A DNA stretch of 31,387 nt, taken from contig CAXGOB010000057.1 of the NCBI GenBank assembly GCA_964011275.1, forward strand, positions 1 through 31,387. Direction: 5' to 3'. The stretch comes from UBA7328 sp002471345. GTDB lineage: Bacteria > Bacteroidota > Bacteroidia > Chitinophagales > Saprospiraceae. Positions 29,248 to 31,387 of this stretch are shown one piece after another. Numbering within the stretch: the stretch's first letter is position 1; every line of letters starts with the position of its first letter. Under the pieces are notes generated by a model, which saw only the letters and a list, made by a program, of their open reading frames with translations, did not search any database and was not told the DNA's origin. The translations under genes and the position numbers were made by a program.

Positions 29248-31387
29248 AAAATGGGAATCCTGCCTGAAAAGAAAATGTAGATTCTTCGAAATCAGAGCTG
29301 TTTGATGTTGCCTTCATGAAATAAAATGAAATTATGCTAATATCATAAGGACTGATCCAGAACCCTGCGCCATACGATTGGTGCCAACCCTCTAAAGAAA
29401 CTTCATCTTCATTCCACGTCCTTCCTTGGTCATAGGATCCTATCACACCAAGAGAGAATGGAATAACCTTATTCGGAACTTTAAACAACTTAACCCTAAT
29501 ATCATTGCTCCATACAAATGACGACTTTCCGCCTATTCTTCTGTTTCTGTAACCTCTGAGGTTATTACTTCTTCCTAAATATTGGGCTTGGAAAAATGAA
29601 TAGTTACCATAGTTAATGCCTCCGCCTATTCTGCTCGCCCACACTACTCCAGATGGAAGTGGAATAAAGTTATACACAGTTAAATGCCCATTTATCTGAA
29701 AAAGATCATTTGAAGCATTTCCAACATCAGTAACATACCTCGAAGAAAAGTTGAAGTCCACCCCTTTGGATGGGTTTACTTTTTCATTCACATGAAAAAG
29801 TGTGTATAAAAGCCCTAGTCCTAGAAAATGGTGGGGGTCTTTTTCGTTCTCAAAAAATGAAGCCTCTTGAATAAACTTCCCATCATTGGGCCTTAGGTTT
29901 GCATATTCATATTGAGGGCCAATAGCAAACTTGTGAATTCTAAAAGGAGACGCCCATTGTAATGAAGGTTTGAGAATAATGCGGTTTTGAGAATATCGAT
30001 ATCTATCAAAATCTTCTTCATCTTGAAATGAAAATGCCCGGTCATTAGACAAACCAAAAAAATTGTCTCTATCAGAAGGAATTGACGCATTGATATCCAA
30101 TAACAAGTCAGCCTGACCAATCAGTCTTACAAATTCAGCATTGTATTGTAGGCTGAACTCCTTGCTTGCAAAGGCAAATCTTGAAGCAAGGGTATGCTGT
30201 TCTCCAAATGGTTTTTTGCGCCACCTATATATTTTTGAACTTAAAAGGTGTGAAATTACTAACCCGTCATCTGGATTATAACCAATCAAAGGAATGCTGA
30301 GTGTTGCATCATAATCAAACTCCTTCCTATCAAAGTCATGCTCCCTAGCATCTTTAATGAGAAGAAACTTGGATTCCTTTCCAAGTTTCGAAGATTTTGT
30401 GACTGAAGTATCGTAAACTTTGGTTTTCTTCTTCAATCCTCTCACGGAAGAATTATCTATGATCTCATCATCTCCTTTTCCACTTATAACTCTGATCAAA
30501 GGGCCATGTGATTGACTGCCAGATATTTGTATTTGATCTTTACCGTCTAAAGCATATATTCTAATCTCTTTAGTCTCACCATGGATAAATAACCTTTGAT
30601 AAGTCTTTCTTGTTTTTTCCCCTTCACTATTTAGGTCATAAACCGTTACTTCAGTAGTGTTATTCTCATTTCTTGTGATTTCGTATCTATCCTTCTTATT
30701 GGTGCCTGGAATATTTACATACTTAGCTATTTCTCCATATAACACCTCCACATAAAAAGGAAGGTCCTTTCTTCTATTTAACAGCTTCCTTTTATAGGCC
30801 TCCCCTCTTAGTTTTTGAATAGATTCTGGCAGTGCCGCAATACTTTCATTTATTGCTTCATCTGTTATCTTTCTCTGCAGTTCCTTTGCAACATTGACCC
30901 AGTCATTCCTATCCATTTGATTTGTAAAGTGGCGATCAAAATGACGCGCATTAAAGCCCAGATACTTTACATTCTTTATAACATCATCGAAATAAACGAA
31001 CTTCCTCAACTCAGGACTAAGAACTTTAGTCAGAGACGGGATAAACCCTTTATACCCGAAAAACACTTGATCTCTATCCCTTGGAAAGGGTTCATAATAA
31101 TGTAATTCTTTTCCATCTTCTTCTATCTTATTTCTTGCCCAACGCCATTGATCATCATGACGGTCCCAGTCGCCTAGAAAAATGTCAAAAATTCGGGATC
31201 GAAGTACCTGCTTTTGATCTATTCTAGCTTTATCACTTTTTACAAGAGATTTTAAAACATCATTATAACCTACTATTTTATGAGAATGGGAATCCTCTTC
31301 AGATTCTTCATGCTCCCACTTCCCTGATGGGCGTTCTTCATATAGGTATAGAGCATTTGCAAATGTTTTGTTGAATTGACCTAACGC
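29246..31387 (-). CDS. Omp85-like beta-barrel protein with upstream kinase-like motif region (5' end outside window)
   Basis: The frame stays open from the stop at 29246 to the window edge (713 residues visible), so the GTG at 31066 is internal and not a start. The most N-terminal visible part has GDWDRHDDQWRW (31139-31174) followed by PFPRDRDQVF (31061-31090). This spacing resembles the catalytic-loop and metal-binding motifs of atypical kinases (CotH, HipA, PI4K-like). A helical stretch follows, then beta-rich sequence with ISGKGDDEI, similar to calcium-binding Gly/Asp repeats (about 30455-30560). The C-terminal ~380 residues form a barrel with the Omp85 loop motif NLRGYRNRRIGG (near 29550) and a terminal Phe (FQAGFPF). 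The protein should be in the outer membrane. Related Bacteroidota proteins may carry a further N-terminal domain, which is not visible here. Confidence 0.85.
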   Translation of the reverse strand, partial: ALGQFNKTFANALYLYEERPSGKWEHEESEEDSHSHKIVGYNDVLKSLVKSDKARIDQKQVLRSRIFDIFLGDWDRHDDQWRWARNKIEEDGKELHYYEPFPRDRDQVFFGYKGFIPSLTKVLSPELRKFVYFDDVIKNVKYLGFNARHFDRHFTNQMDRNDWVNVAKELQRKITDEAINESIAALPESIQKLRGEAYKRKLLNRRKDLPFYVEVLYGEIAKYVNIPGTNKKDRYEITRNENNTTEVTVYDLNSEGEKTRKTYQRLFIHGETKEIRIYALDGKDQIQISGSQSHGPLIRVISGKGDDEIIDNSSVRGLKKKTKVYDTSVTKSSKLGKESKFLLIKDAREHDFDRKEFDYDATLSIPLIGYNPDDGLVISHLLSSKIYRWRKKPFGEQHTLASRFAFASKEFSLQYNAEFVRLIGQADLLLDINASIPSDRDNFFGLSNDRAFSFQDEEDFDRYRYSQNRIILKPSLQWASPFRIHKFAIGPQYEYANLRPNDGKFIQEASFFENEKDPHHFLGLGLLYTLFHVNEKVNPSKGVDFNFSSRYVTDVGNASNDLFQINGHLTVYNFIPLPSGVVWASRIGGGINYGNYSFFQAQYLGRSNNLRGYRNRRIGGKSSFVWSNDIRVKLFKVPNKVIPFSLGVIGSYDQGRTWNEDEVSLEGWHQSYGAGFWISPYDISIISFYFMKATSNSSDFEESTFSFQAGFPF

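Noticed and set aside
30815..31105. Plus-strand 96-codon frame near the right edge.
   Set aside because: It is antisense to the partial barrel gene, which is open through the window end with recognisable motifs.

Overview
The window is typical chromosome of a low-GC Bacteroidota bacterium. The evidence is the type IX secretion (T9SS) signature: several large exported proteins with C-terminal sorting domains, a PorP/SprF-family barrel, and a PorE-like TPR/beta-propeller/OmpA protein. Bacteroidota-restricted families (DUF5606, an ECF sigma factor paired with a membrane-tethered beta-barrel protein) agree with this. I cannot assign a genus. There is no sign of phage, IS elements, CRISPR or tRNA/rRNA genes, and no gene-free stretch longer than about 260 bp.

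Layout. 127-3453 (minus): Asp-semialdehyde dehydrogenase, then an uncharacterised 438-aa coiled-coil protein, an intrinsic terminator, and an alpha/beta hydrolase. 3527-6005 (plus): a secreted lamin-tail protein and Pcm (protein repair). 6012-7022 (minus): quinolinate synthase NadA. 7194-11965 (plus): a secreted lysyl-endopeptidase-like protease packed tightly against methylglyoxal synthase and UvrC. 11974-13673 (minus): a DUF2279 protein followed 2 bp later by a DJ-1/PfpI-like lipoprotein. 13836-17280 (plus): PorP/SprF-type barrel and a PorE-like protein with an extra DUF1573 domain. 17303-19222 (minus): ECF sigma factor and a protein that combines a cytoplasmic anti-sigma-like head, one inner-membrane helix and a C-terminal outer-membrane barrel. 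19378-20578 (plus): RecO and a DUF5606 protein. 20584-21198 (minus): HD-domain hydrolase. 21457-29154 (plus): a 2565-aa modular surface protein. 29246-31387 (minus, 5' end outside the window): an Omp85-like barrel preceded by a kinase-like motif region.

How they fit together. Housekeeping genes (asd, pcm, nadA, mgsA, uvrC, recO) alternate with envelope and secretion genes. Three proteins (lamin-tail protein, protease, giant protein) look like T9SS cargo, and the PorP/PorE-like pair resembles the accessory modules that anchor or help secrete such cargo. The sigma factor and its barrel-bearing partner sit tail-to-tail with that pair and could link outer-membrane state to transcription. That link is inference. 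The most promising uncharacterised items are the trans-envelope sigma partner, the kinase-motif/Omp85 fusion, the DUF1573 extension on the PorE-like protein, and the giant protein with a dockerin next to a cohesin-like domain.
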